20,843 nt of DNA from Betaproteobacteria bacterium (GCA_009693435.1 SHXF01000071.1:1-20843), one strand, 5' to 3'; positions 1-13,144 are shown, counted from the first letter of the stretch. Made by a program: numbers and translations. The notes: generated from the sequence alone by a model not told the origin.

Positions 1-43
1 GGGACAACGGGCGCGCAAACTGCAACCAACGGAAGGAATGACC

Positions 44-1885
44 ATGGAAATGCCCGACATGCTCGGAGAAATAAGGGACTTGAATCTGACCTATCTGATG
101 CTCGCGCAACAGATGATACGCGATGACAAGTCTGCCGCCGTATATCGCCGCGCCAGCGGCGACCTGCTGGTCGCGCACCGGACGGTGATGCGCGCGGCGA
201 GTGATGCCGGGGATTGGCTGGTGGTGCGCGCACAGCCTGAAAAATCCGGAACATGCCGGGAAGACGATCCCACCCATGCACTCGCCCTGCTGCAGGCCAC
301 GCTGGAGGCTACGGCGGACGGGATACTTCTCCTCGACCGCGATGGCGCCATCCGCAACATGAATCGCCGCTTTGCCGGCATGTGGCGCCTGCCGGAGGCG
401 CTGCTCGCCGCCCGCGACGACAACGCGATTTTCGAATTCATGGCGGGGCTTTTTAGCGATAGCGAGGGCTGTCGGGCGCGCCTGGCGGAAATCGCCCGGG
501 ACGAGGGCCGGGAGACTTGCGATTTCCTCCACCTTGCGGACGGTCGCTCGTTCGAATGCAAGTCCATGCCCGCAGGCAGCGGCACGCAGCTGATCGGACG
601 TGTGTTCTCCTTCACCGACATCACCGGCCGCAAGCGCGCGGAGGCAGCGCGCGCGCTGCTCGAAGCGCAGCTGGCCGAAGCGCAGAAAATGGAAGCGATA
701 GGCACTCTCGCCGGCGGCATCGCGCACGATTTCAACAACATCATCGCTGCCATCCTCGGCAATACCGAGCTGGCGCGCCGGGATGCGAGTGCCAATCCGC
801 AGCTGCTGGATAGCCTGGAAGAAATCCGCAGGGCAGGCAACCGGGGACGCGATCTGGTACGGCAGATCCTCTCGTTCAGCCGCAGGCAGGCAACGGCATT
901 CGCGCCGCTCGCGCTCTGTCCGGTCATAGACGAGTCGGTGCGGTTGCTGCGCGCGACGCTGCCGCTTCGCCTGAAGATAGCCGTTCATTGCGATCCCGAC
1001 GTGCCGGCGGTGCTGGCCGACGCCACCCAGATCGAGCAGGTGGTGCTCAACCTGGCGACCAACGCGATGCAGGCGATGCGCGACTGCGCCGGGCGCATCG
1101 ACATACGACTGGACACGGTCGTAGTGAATGCGGCAATGGCACGGAATTGTCCGGTGCTGCGTGTACTGCACGAAAAGCATCCCGGCCGCACGGTGCGGCT
1201 GACGGTGAGCGACACCGGACCCGGCATGGATGCCGTCACGCTTGCGCGGATATTCGAACCGTTTTTCACCACCAAGGGGAACAACGAAGGCACCGGCCTG
1301 GGGCTGTCGGTGGTACACGGCATCGTGCGCGCGCACCAGGGTGCCATCGACGTGGAGAGCCAGCCCGGCAAAGGGACGAAATTCACGGTCTACCTGCCTG
1401 CAACGGCCCTTCCGGGCTCCGCGGCAAGCCCTGCCGCGGAGCCGGGCGCCATCATGCGCATGCCGGCCGCGATGCCGGCGAAGGACCCGGATCGCAGTCC
1501 GCATATCCTCTATCTCGACGACGATGAGTCGTTGGTGTATCTGGTGCAACGCCTGCTGGAGCGGGGCGGCTACCGCGTCAGCGTCCATACCGACCAGATC
1601 GAGGCGCTGGCTGCCTTGCGCGCCGCTCCCGCTTCATTCGATCTGCTGCTGAGCGATTACAACATGCCGGGCATGTCGGGCCTGGAGGTGGCGCGCGCCG
1701 CGCGCGCCATCCGCGCCGACCTGCCGGTGGCGGTGGCTTCGGGATTCGTCGACGAAACGCTGTCCTCCCAGGCGACCGAAGCCGGCGTTGTCGAATTGAT
1801 TTTCAAGGCCGATGCCGTCGAGGATTTCTGCGCGGTGGTGGCGCGTCTGGTGCAGACGGTGACGATCGCGTGCGAATCCCTCTGA
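44..1885 (+). CDS. FlhD-like domain / PAS / hybrid histidine kinase with C-terminal receiver
   Basis: Predicted cytoplasmic sensor kinase of 613 residues, with no membrane segment visible. Residues 1-60 resemble the N-terminal dimerisation part of FlhD; the stretch LNLTYLMLAQQMIRDDK is the clearest match. A PAS domain follows (about 82-198), then a HisKA domain with GGIAHDFNN and phospho-acceptor His228, an HATPase domain (N-box near 339, DTGPGMD near 390, GTGLGLS near 420), and a receiver (about 486-602) with Asp538 in SDYNMPG. The receiver has LIFK followed by Ala, not the usual Lys-Pro. The ATG at 44 is preferred over the ATG at 38 because GGAAGG (31-36) lies 7 bases upstream of it, and because this numbering aligns without gaps with E. 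coli FlhD as I recall it. The kinase and receiver are paralogous to the gene at 3302. The catalytic residues look intact; the signal and the downstream partner are unknown. Confidence 0.9.
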   Translation: MEMPDMLGEIRDLNLTYLMLAQQMIRDDKSAAVYRRASGDLLVAHRTVMRAASDAGDWLVVRAQPEKSGTCREDDPTHALALLQATLEATADGILLLDRDGAIRNMNRRFAGMWRLPEALLAARDDNAIFEFMAGLFSDSEGCRARLAEIARDEGRETCDFLHLADGRSFECKSMPAGSGTQLIGRVFSFTDITGRKRAEAARALLEAQLAEAQKMEAIGTLAGGIAHDFNNIIAAILGNTELARRDASANPQLLDSLEEIRRAGNRGRDLVRQILSFSRRQATAFAPLALCPVIDESVRLLRATLPLRLKIAVHCDPDVPAVLADATQIEQVVLNLATNAMQAMRDCAGRIDIRLDTVVVNAAMARNCPVLRVLHEKHPGRTVRLTVSDTGPGMDAVTLARIFEPFFTTKGNNEGTGLGLSVVHGIVRAHQGAIDVESQPGKGTKFTVYLPATALPGSAASPAAEPGAIMRMPAAMPAKDPDRSPHILYLDDDESLVYLVQRLLERGGYRVSVHTDQIEALAALRAAPASFDLLLSDYNMPGMSGLEVARAARAIRADLPVAVASGFVDETLSSQATEAGVVELIFKADAVEDFCAVVARLVQTVTIACESL

Positions 1886-1991
1886 AATGCATGGATTCCG
1901 AGGGAGCGATTCCTCGCAGCGATTCGGCCGCCGGCGCGCCGCTCACGCACCGGCTCGGCTGGGATAGCGCGGTGATGTCGTGCCCGCGGCC

Positions 1992-3257
1992 ATGCTGAAA
2001 CGCATCCGTGTCAGTCAACTGCGCCTTGGAATGCACGTCCACGAACTGTGCGGGTCGTGGCTGGAGCATTCCTTCTGGCGCAAGTCGTTCAAACTGGATG
2101 AACGGAATATCCTTGACCGGATTATCGAATCCCATATAGCGGAACTCTGGATAGACGTTGCGCGCGGACTGGATGTCGAAGATGTCGAGGGCGCCGAAAG
2201 TGGCGGGGCCCGGGAAGTGTCCGAGCAGCAGGTCGAGACTTTCATTGCCCATGTGGTCGACAAGAATGTCGCGGTCGCGCCGGCCGTGAAACGCGTTTCG
2301 ATGCGCGAAGAACTGCAGCGCGCCGCCAGAATCTGCGCCGAATCGCGCCTTGTCGTTGCCGGCATGTTCGAGCAGGCGCGCATGGGACAGGCCATCGATG
2401 CCGGCAAGGCCGAGGCGCTGGTGAGCGAAATATCCGCATCGGTGCTGCGCAACCCGGGCGCTCTCATCAGCGTGGCCCGGCTGAAGACGGTGGACGACTA
2501 CACCTTCATGCACTCGGTGGCCGTCTGCGCCCTGATGATTGCGCTGGCGCGCAGACTGGGGCTTTCAGAGGGGGAAACCCGGGAAGCGGGACTCGCGGGC
2601 ATGCTTCACGATGTCGGCAAGATGGCGATCCCGCTGGCCGTGCTGAACAAGCCCGCACGCCTGACCGAGGAGGAATTCACCCTGGTCCAGACCCACCCCG
2701 CCGAGGGTCATGGCATGCTGCTGCGCGGCGGCGGCGCATCGGACATGGCGCTCGACGTATGCCTGCATCACCATGAAAAGATGGACGGCAGCGGTTATCC
2801 GGAGGGACTCGACGGGGGGCAAATCAGCCTGTACGCAAAAATGAGCGCGGTCTGCGATGTGTACGACGCCATCACTTCGGACCGGCCCTACAAGCAGGCC
2901 TGGGATCCGTCCATGGCGTTGCACAAGATGACAGAATGGCGGCAGGGACACTTCGACGAGGCCGTGTTCGCCGCGTTCGTGAAGTGCCTGGGCATCTATC
3001 CCGTGGGCTCGCTGGTGCGGCTGCGATCGGGCCGCCTGGGCGTGGTCGTCGAACAATCGGCGCACACGCTGGTCGAACCGAGGGTAAAGGTTTTCTATTC
3101 CACAAAATCGCGGGCACGCATCGTTCCTGAGATAATAGATATGTCCAAACGCAGCGGGGCTGGCGACAAAGGCGACAATATCGCGTCCCGCGAAGATCCC
3201 GCGCACTGGGGCTTTCCGGATTTGAACGTGCTCTGGCAGTCCGCGGCCGCCCGCTGA
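1992..3257 (+). CDS. HD-GYP cyclic-di-GMP phosphodiesterase with DUF3391 N-terminus
   Basis: Predicted to hydrolyse cyclic-di-GMP and so favour motility over biofilm. Residues 1 to about 130 ([19 protein letters not shown] at the start) match the DUF3391 region found before HD-GYP domains. The HD-GYP domain follows: GMLHDVGK with His206-Asp207, then [15 protein letters not shown] with the GYP at 268-270, then the conserved [13 protein letters not shown]. All expected metal and signature residues are present, so activity is likely. The ATG at 1992 begins exactly where family members begin; an in-frame GTG at 1980 is possible, and neither has a clear ribosome site. The gene lies 106 bases after the FlhD-like kinase and 44 bases before the second kinase, all on one strand, suggesting a shared transcript. 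It is 421 residues, a usual length for the family. Confidence 0.92.
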   Translation: MLKRIRVSQLRLGMHVHELCGSWLEHSFWRKSFKLDERNILDRIIESHIAELWIDVARGLDVEDVEGAESGGAREVSEQQVETFIAHVVDKNVAVAPAVKRVSMREELQRAARICAESRLVVAGMFEQARMGQAIDAGKAEALVSEISASVLRNPGALISVARLKTVDDYTFMHSVAVCALMIALARRLGLSEGETREAGLAGMLHDVGKMAIPLAVLNKPARLTEEEFTLVQTHPAEGHGMLLRGGGASDMALDVCLHHHEKMDGSGYPEGLDGGQISLYAKMSAVCDVYDAITSDRPYKQAWDPSMALHKMTEWRQGHFDEAVFAAFVKCLGIYPVGSLVRLRSGRLGVVVEQSAHTLVEPRVKVFYSTKSRARIVPEIIDMSKRSGAGDKGDNIASREDPAHWGFPDLNVLWQSAAAR

Positions 3258-3301
3258 GGCGCGGGACCGCCGCAGCCTCTGGAATCCCGGTTCTCACTGT
3301 C

Positions 3302-6064
3302 ATGCATCTCGATCCCCGCACCCTGATCGTCGTCACCATCCTGAGCGGCCTGCTGCTGAGCGGCGGGCTGATTGCTGTTTCCCGGGGCTATCTCGCGCAG
3401 GTCAGCGGCGTGAAGCGCTGGGCAGCGGCGACGCTGCTGCAGGCGCTGGGATTGATGGTGGTGGGCCCATTGCGCGGGGTCGTGCCAGACTGGCTGTCGA
3501 TCGTGGTCGGCAACGGCCTGGTCCAGATTTCCCTTGCCTGGTATCTGTTCGTGCTGGCGGAATTCAACGACAGGCCGATGCCCCGACTGCCCGCCTACGC
3601 CCTGGTGCTGGCCCAGTGCGCGGGTCTCGCCTGGTTCGCGACCGCGAGTCCCGACCTGGCCGCGCGCATCGTGCTGATTTCGGCCTGCACCGCGACGCTG
3701 ATGCTGGCCTGCGCCCACGTGCTGTGGACCGGCCGTGGCGAGCGCCCGGCGAGTCATGTGCTTACCGCCGCCCTGTTTGCCACGGGCGGAATTTTCAATG
3801 CGGGACGCGGCGCTTATGCCCTGATCCGGCATTCCATGCCGGATCAGGCGCCATTTGCGCCGAGTGCGGTCAACGATGTCGTCTATCTGGCCTACTACGC
3901 CATCGTCATACTGATGACCCTGGGCTTCGTGCTGATGTGCAATGATCGCTATATCGCCGAAAAGGCGCGCGCCGATGAAGCGCTGCGCGAGCGCATGAGT
4001 TTCATCGACATGATCATCGACAACGCGCCCACCCCCCTTGCTTACTGGACAGACGACCTGCGTTGCACCTTTGCCAACGACGGCTACCTCGAATGGTTTG
4101 GCCGCAGCAGGGACCAGATGCAGGGGATCGACATGCAGGCCCTGCTGGGAGACGAACTGTACCGCCTGAACAAGTCCCATATGCGCGCGGCGTTGCAGGG
4201 CGAGGCCCGGCGATTCGAGCGTGCACTGACCCGGCCCGATGGCGTGATCGGCGATTTCCTGGTGCAATACATTCCACATCGTCTGAATGGGCGGGTGGCG
4301 GGCTTTCTTGCGCAACTGACGGACGTTACGGCGATCAAGCGGCGCGAGGAGCAGTTGCGTCTGAGCGATATCGCCCTGAAAGCGGTTTCCCAGGGGGTAG
4401 CCGTGACTGCCCCCAACCTTGCCATACTCTCGGTGAACACCGCATTCGAGGACATCACCGGCTATCGCAGCAGCGAGTTACTGGGGCGATCGTACGAGAT
4501 CATGCATGGCGGGAACACCGATCCGCGAACGCTGGAAACCATGCGGCTTTCCGTCGCCAATGCCGAGGAGTTCTCCGGCGAATTGCTCGATTATCGCAAG
4601 GATGGCTCGACTTTCTGGAATGAAACGACCATTTCGCCGGCATGGGACGATTCGGGCAGGCTGAGTCATTTCGTCTTCGTTGCGCGCGACGTATCCGCAC
4701 GCCGGGACGCTGAATTCGCACGGACATCGCTGGAAACCCGACTGCGGGAATCGCAGGAGAAGGAGGCCGTCGCCTCGCTGCAGGCGCAGTTGCGCGAGTC
4801 GCAGAAGATGGAGGCGTTGGGCACGCTCGCCGGGGGCATCGCGCACGATTTCAACAATGTTCTCGCCACCATTCTGGGTAATGCCGATCTGGCGCGAGCG
4901 GACTCGCAGGGCAGTGCCACGGCGCTGGAAAGTCTTGCAGAAATTCGCAAAGCCGCAACGCGCGCCCGCGATCTGGTGCAGCAGATCCTGTCCTTCAGCC
5001 GCAGGCAGCCCTCCGACCTCAGGCCCACGCTGCTGGCCGATGTCGTCGACGAATCGGTGCGCTTGCTGCGGGCCACGCTGCCGGCGCGAGTGACGCTGAC
5101 GGTGCGCTGCGGCGACGCGGTTCCCGCGGTGCTTGCCGATGCCACCCAGATCCAGCAGGTATTGATCAACCTGGTCACCAACGCCATGCAGGCGCTGCAG
5201 GGCTCACCCGGGCGAATCGGGATTCGTCTCGACGCGGCCGGCCTGGACGATGCGACGGTGCAGGCGCATCCAGTGCTGCGCGGATTCCGCGAGCAGCACT
5301 CCGGCCGGACGGTGCGCCTGGCGGTGAGCGATGACGGCCCCGGCATGGACGCGGCCACGCTGGCACGGATTTTCGAGCCGTTCTTCACCACCAAGCCGGT
5401 GGATGAAGGCACCGGCCTCGGCCTTTCGGTGGTGCATGGCATCGTGCAATCGCACGACGGTGCCATCGTGGTGGACAGCGCAACAGGCGAAGGCGCGACT
5501 TTTACCCTCTGGTTTCCGGCGGCCGTGGATGAGGATATGGCGGCCGGGATCGCCGGCACCGGATCATCCGGCTCCGGCGACGGGCGGAGCGGCGCAACCG
5601 GCGCGCAGGCAATCGCGCCCGACAGCGGCGGTAACAGCGGCCGCGGCCAGCGCATACTGTATCTTGATGACGACGAAGCGATGGTGTTTCTGGTCAAGCG
5701 CCTGCTCGAGCGGCACGGCTATGGTGTCAGCGCCCATACGAACCAGCGCGAGGCGCTGGTTGCGCTGCGCGAGGACCCGGCTTCGTTCGACCTGGTGGTG
5801 ACCGACTACAACATGCCCGGCATGTCCGGGCTGGAGGTGGCGCGCGCCGTGCGCGCCATTCGGGACACGCTGCCGGTGGCGGTGGCCTCCGGGTTTATCG
5901 ACGAAACACTGCGCCGGGAGGCCGAGGGCGCCGGCGTGCGGGAACTGATATTCAAGCCAACGGCAGTGGAGGAGTTCTGCAGGATCGTCGAACAGCTGGC
6001 GCACACGCTGGCGCAGCAACCGGCGCCAGCACGGGACAGCGGTGCACAGTTGACGCCCGGTTGA
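3302..6064 (+). CDS. Membrane PAS-PAS hybrid histidine kinase with C-terminal receiver
   Basis: A 920-residue sensor kinase. Residues 1 to about 220 hold roughly seven hydrophobic segments with short loops, a membrane sensor I cannot assign to a named family. PAS 1 spans about 235-350. PAS 2 (about 355-475) resembles LOV-type PAS sequences near KDGSTFWNE but has GRSYEIMHGG where a photoreceptor would carry the flavin-binding Cys, so light sensing is not supported. HisKA has GGIAHDFNN with His515. The HATPase has SDDGPGMD and GTGLGLS. A Gly/Ser-rich linker (about 745-775) leads to a receiver with Asp835 in TDYNMPG and a Lys-Pro pair. The kinase and receiver halves are clearly paralogous to the gene at 44. 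No output domain is present, so phosphate presumably passes to a separate partner. The start at 3302 has no obvious ribosome site. Confidence 0.93.
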   Translation: MHLDPRTLIVVTILSGLLLSGGLIAVSRGYLAQVSGVKRWAAATLLQALGLMVVGPLRGVVPDWLSIVVGNGLVQISLAWYLFVLAEFNDRPMPRLPAYALVLAQCAGLAWFATASPDLAARIVLISACTATLMLACAHVLWTGRGERPASHVLTAALFATGGIFNAGRGAYALIRHSMPDQAPFAPSAVNDVVYLAYYAIVILMTLGFVLMCNDRYIAEKARADEALRERMSFIDMIIDNAPTPLAYWTDDLRCTFANDGYLEWFGRSRDQMQGIDMQALLGDELYRLNKSHMRAALQGEARRFERALTRPDGVIGDFLVQYIPHRLNGRVAGFLAQLTDVTAIKRREEQLRLSDIALKAVSQGVAVTAPNLAILSVNTAFEDITGYRSSELLGRSYEIMHGGNTDPRTLETMRLSVANAEEFSGELLDYRKDGSTFWNETTISPAWDDSGRLSHFVFVARDVSARRDAEFARTSLETRLRESQEKEAVASLQAQLRESQKMEALGTLAGGIAHDFNNVLATILGNADLARADSQGSATALESLAEIRKAATRARDLVQQILSFSRRQPSDLRPTLLADVVDESVRLLRATLPARVTLTVRCGDAVPAVLADATQIQQVLINLVTNAMQALQGSPGRIGIRLDAAGLDDATVQAHPVLRGFREQHSGRTVRLAVSDDGPGMDAATLARIFEPFFTTKPVDEGTGLGLSVVHGIVQSHDGAIVVDSATGEGATFTLWFPAAVDEDMAAGIAGTGSSGSGDGRSGATGAQAIAPDSGGNSGRGQRILYLDDDEAMVFLVKRLLERHGYGVSAHTNQREALVALREDPASFDLVVTDYNMPGMSGLEVARAVRAIRDTLPVAVASGFIDETLRREAEGAGVRELIFKPTAVEEFCRIVEQLAHTLAQQPAPARDSGAQLTPG

Positions 6065-6115
6065 CGAGTGGCGCAGCCTGAGCCGGCGCGAGCACCTTTT
6101 CCAGAGAAAACCGCA

Positions 6116-7912
6116 ATGCCTTCGACCGCAAGCAAGCCGAGAATCCTGGTAGTCGAGGACGAAGTCATCGTCGCGCGCGATCTGCGCATGAAACTGTTGG
6201 GATTGGGCTACGAACCAGTGGGCCACGTTGCCCGCGGCGAGGAGGCACTGGTCCTCGCCCGGGAGCAACGCCGATCTGGTGCTGATGGATATCCAGCTGG
6301 CCGGCGTCATCGACGGCATCGCCACGGCCCATGCCATTCGCGCTGAATTGCGCCTGCCGGTGGTGTTTCTCACCGCCTATGCCGAAGACGACACCCTGCA
6401 ACGCGCCAAGCTCGCGGAACCCTTCGGCTATGTCCCCACGAACGGGAGTTGCGGACCGTGCTGGAGATGGCGCTGTACAAGCACCGTGCCAACATGCGGA
6501 TACGGCAGAGCGAGGAAAACCTGGCGATCACGCTGCGCTCGATCGGCGACGGGGTGATCGGCAGCGATGCCGCGGGACGAATTGCGCGCATGAATCCGGT
6601 CGCCGCAGCGCTGACCGGCTGGACCGAGTCCGAGACGCTCGGCTTGCCCATAGAAACCGGATTTCACATCGTAAGCGAGCAAACGCGGGCCCCCTCAGTC
6701 AATCCGGTGGCGGCAACACTGACCTACCGCCTCGCGCAGGGACTGGCCAATCCCACCGCGCTCATTGCCCGGGACGGAACCGAGCGGTCCATCGCCGACA
6801 GCTGCGCGCCGATGCGGGACGACACCGGCCGCATCATCGGCGCGGTGCTCGTGTTTTGCGATGTAACCACAGAACACGCGGCGAGGCGCGCACTGCGGGA
6901 GAAGGAGGCGGCGTTGCGCGAAATGAACGACAGCCTCGAGCGAATCGTCTCGGCGCGCACCGGTGAATTGCGCAACAGCGAGAAAAGACTGGAATACGCG
7001 CTTGAAGCCGCCCGCGACGGGCTGTGGGACTGGGATTTCGCAAGCGGGCGCGTCCACTACAGCCAGATCTGGGCGCAATTGCTCGGCTATGCCCCCGAAG
7101 AAGTTCCGCAGCGGGTCGAATTCTTCTTCTCCGTGCTTCATCCGGGGGATATCGATCGCGTCCGGGCATGGATGGACGAACATTTTGCCGGGCGGACGCC
7201 CATCAAGGAAGGCGAAGTGCGCCTGCGCAGGAAGTCCCGCGAGTACCGCTGGTTCCTCGACCGCGGGAAGGTGGTCGCCCGGGATGAGGCCGGCATGCCC
7301 TCGCGCATGGTGGGCACGATTACCGACATCGGCGAATCGAGGCGGCTGCGGATGCATCCTGTATCTGGACGACGACGAGTCGCTGGTGTTCCTGATGAAG
7401 CGCCTGCTGCTGCGCGGCGGCCAGCGCGTCAGTGCGCACGTCAATCAGAATGAAGCGCTGGCGGCGCTGCGCGCGACCCGGCGTCTTTCAGTCTGGTGGT
7501 GACCGACTACAACATGCCGGGCCGCTCTGGCCTGGACATCGCCCGGGAAGTGCATGCCATTCGCGCCGATCTGCCGGTGGTGTTGGCCTCGGGCTTCATC
7601 GACGATGCGCTGCATGCGGCTGCCGCAGCGGCCGGGGTGAAGGATTTGATATTCAAGACCGATGCCGTGGAGGATTTCAGCGCCGTGGTGCAGCGGCTGA
7701 CGGCGACGAATTCACCGGCAAGCTGGGCGGAAGAATCCCGGCACGTGCCGGATAAAGTTCCAGTATCGATACACGAATCGGCCAGAAGGCCGCGTGCTGC
7801 TGCAACATATACGAATTATTCTTCAACAATCAAGGCAGGGGAGAAGGGTTCACGCGACGCGCCAGGGTTCATCTGGCGGCAGCGTCACGCCCCGCCCGCA
7901 GGCGGTGCATGA
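6116..7912 (+). pseudogene. Decayed receiver-PAS-PAS-receiver signalling gene, kinase core missing
   Basis: Coding homology runs through three changes of frame and ends near 7712; the last open frame stops at 7912. The order is: receiver 1 (PRILVVEDEVIVARDLRMK, then in another frame DLVLMDIQLAG), PAS 1 from about 6500, a helical linker near 6890-6960, PAS 2 (EYALEAARDGLWDWDF to GTITDIGESRR), then receiver 2 (ILYLDDDESLVFLMKRLL, VVTDYNMPG). Lesions: a net +1 near 6262-6270; about ten bases lost near 6435-6439, removing the conserved Lys-Pro of receiver 1; a junction near 7345-7353 where PAS 2 passes straight into receiver 2 out of frame; and one base lost near 7470-7475. By comparison with the gene at 3302, about 0.9 kb of HisKA and HATPase is absent at the third lesion. 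Receiver 2 is a third paralogue of the two intact kinases' receivers. Fragments may be translated, but a working kinase is not expected. Confidence 0.85.
7738..7751. other. Perfect 14-base palindrome between convergent genes
   Basis: CCGGCACGTGCCGG reads identically on both strands. It lies just past the end of receiver homology of the decayed plus-strand gene and before the end of the minus-strand HDOD-receiver reading frame. There is no T-tract, so it is not a standard terminator. It could be a binding site or chance in GC-rich DNA. Confidence 0.35.
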
Positions 7913-8390
7913 TGCCCTTCACTTCTTCCGTGGAATGGGGCTTGTGCAGGATATCGTGTATCCCGATTGCCCTGGCGCTGGCGCGCAGCTCGTCGCCAAT
8001 GTAGCCGGACACAAGCAGCACCGGGCAATCGGGTCGCAGCCTCAGGATCTCGTTTGCCACTGCTCTCCCCGATGTGCCCGGCATCTCCACGTCCAGCAGC
8101 ACCAGGCCGGTCACCAGTTGGGCGACCGTGTTCAGCCCGAGCATTGCCAGCGCCTGTTGCACGGAGGCCGCCTTGCAGCACAGGCCGTAGAAGGGCGAAT
8201 TGGCAACCTTCGGCAGCGTCGATGCCAGCCCGACATCGCCGCCTATCAACTGGCCGACGCGGCGAAAATCCGGTTCCTCGGCGCGGGTCTCGCGCTGCAG
8301 CCGGGTCAGTATCGTCGGTCAGGGCGGGATGCCGATCTCCCGCACGATTTTGGCGGCATTGCGATCCAGCGTGTCACTGTCCGCGATCAT
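7869..8390 (-). pseudogene. HDOD-receiver chimera with in-frame stop codon
   Basis: From an ATG at 8390 the frame reads into the first half of an HDOD domain (LTRLQRE, then LIGGDVGLASTLPKVANSPF and SVQQALAMLGLNTVAQLVTG). It then passes without a break into the second half of a receiver domain (LVLLDVEMPGTSG, LLVSGYIGD, LHKPHSTEEV), whose phospho-acceptor Asp is kept but whose first acidic residues are missing. Neither domain is complete, so an internal deletion joining two domains or genes is inferred. Codon 24 is TGA (8321-8319) in a spot where relatives usually read IPPxP; a single substitution from CGA or TGC would explain it. Translation could restart at a TTG at 8249. The ATG overlaps the upstream stop as ATGA, pointing to former translational coupling with the membrane-protein gene. 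Confidence 0.8.
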
Positions 8391-8752
8391 GGACTGTCGG
8401 CGCGCGTGCCTGCCTTTGGCGATTGGGCGGCGATGCCGTCCATCGCGGGCGCAACCGCTCCCCCGGCAGGGGCGTGCGACTGGGACGCCGGCGAACTGCC
8501 CGGGACTTCATGCCCGCCTGCAGACGCACCGCGCGCAGCGGACGCTCGCACATCGCGCCGGTCTGCTGGCGCCTGCGCAGTGGCGGGGGCCGCCGGCTGG
8601 CCTGCGCCGCTGGAGGGCAGTGCCGCGATGGCGCGCGTCACCGACTCGGCCGATGCGTGACCCGGTTCGTCTAGGTGGATCAATCCAAACAGCAGCGCCG
8701 TGATGCCTCCCGCAACAAAAAGCGCCAGCGCGGGCATATGTCTGTCATCCAT
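8387..8752 (-). CDS. Small single-span membrane protein with Ala/Pro-rich tail
   Basis: A 121-residue protein of no family I recognise. Residues 7 to about 25 (PALALFVAGGITALLFGLI) form one membrane span; the rest is low-complexity Ala, Pro, Ser and Gly, as in linkers that cross the periplasm or tether domains. The start is well supported: GGAGGT lies 7 bases before the ATG at 8752. An upstream in-frame extension to 9151 would run through the pyrG promoter and is rejected. The stop overlaps the ATG of the HDOD-receiver reading frame (ATGA), so the two were probably co-translated and may have acted together in signalling. With its partner broken, the function of this protein is uncertain. The low-complexity tail could also be the remnant of a longer protein. 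Confidence 0.65.
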   Translation of the reverse strand: MDDRHMPALALFVAGGITALLFGLIHLDEPGHASAESVTRAIAALPSSGAGQPAAPATAQAPADRRDVRASAARGASAGGHEVPGSSPASQSHAPAGGAVAPAMDGIAAQSPKAGTRADSP

Positions 8753-8947
8753 GCAACACACCTCCAGGTCTCGTGGGCTGCAGTTTCCGCAATCCGGAGC
8801 CTGCAGACGGTATTCGGCGCAATTTCCCGGAACTTTAGGCGCGCGAACGGACGAGCCGAGCGCGTGCGGACGCGCGCGCGGCGACCGGGGCCTGCACGCG
8901 GAAGAAAGAAACGACGCAAAAGGAGCGACAAGAATGATCGACGCAAA

Positions 8948-11500
<2,553 letters not shown>

Positions 11501-11540
11501 ACAGGGATACGGGTACCATTTCGCAACCGGGTTGTGATGA

Positions 11541-13144
<1,604 letters not shown>

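Noticed and set aside
3095..4315. Long minus-strand open frame under the HD-GYP and kinase genes
   Set aside because: Antisense to clear coding sequence, rich in Gln, Gly and His with no domain.
4360..4715. Possible blue-light (LOV) photoreceptor
   Set aside because: The flavin-linking Cys is missing, so only a LOV-like PAS is reported.
6262..7475. All frame changes being sequencing errors
   Set aside because: One or two single-base changes could be errors, but a loss of about ten bases and a missing kinase core of about 0.9 kb cannot be explained that way, and the housekeeping genes are clean. Reads would still be needed to be certain.
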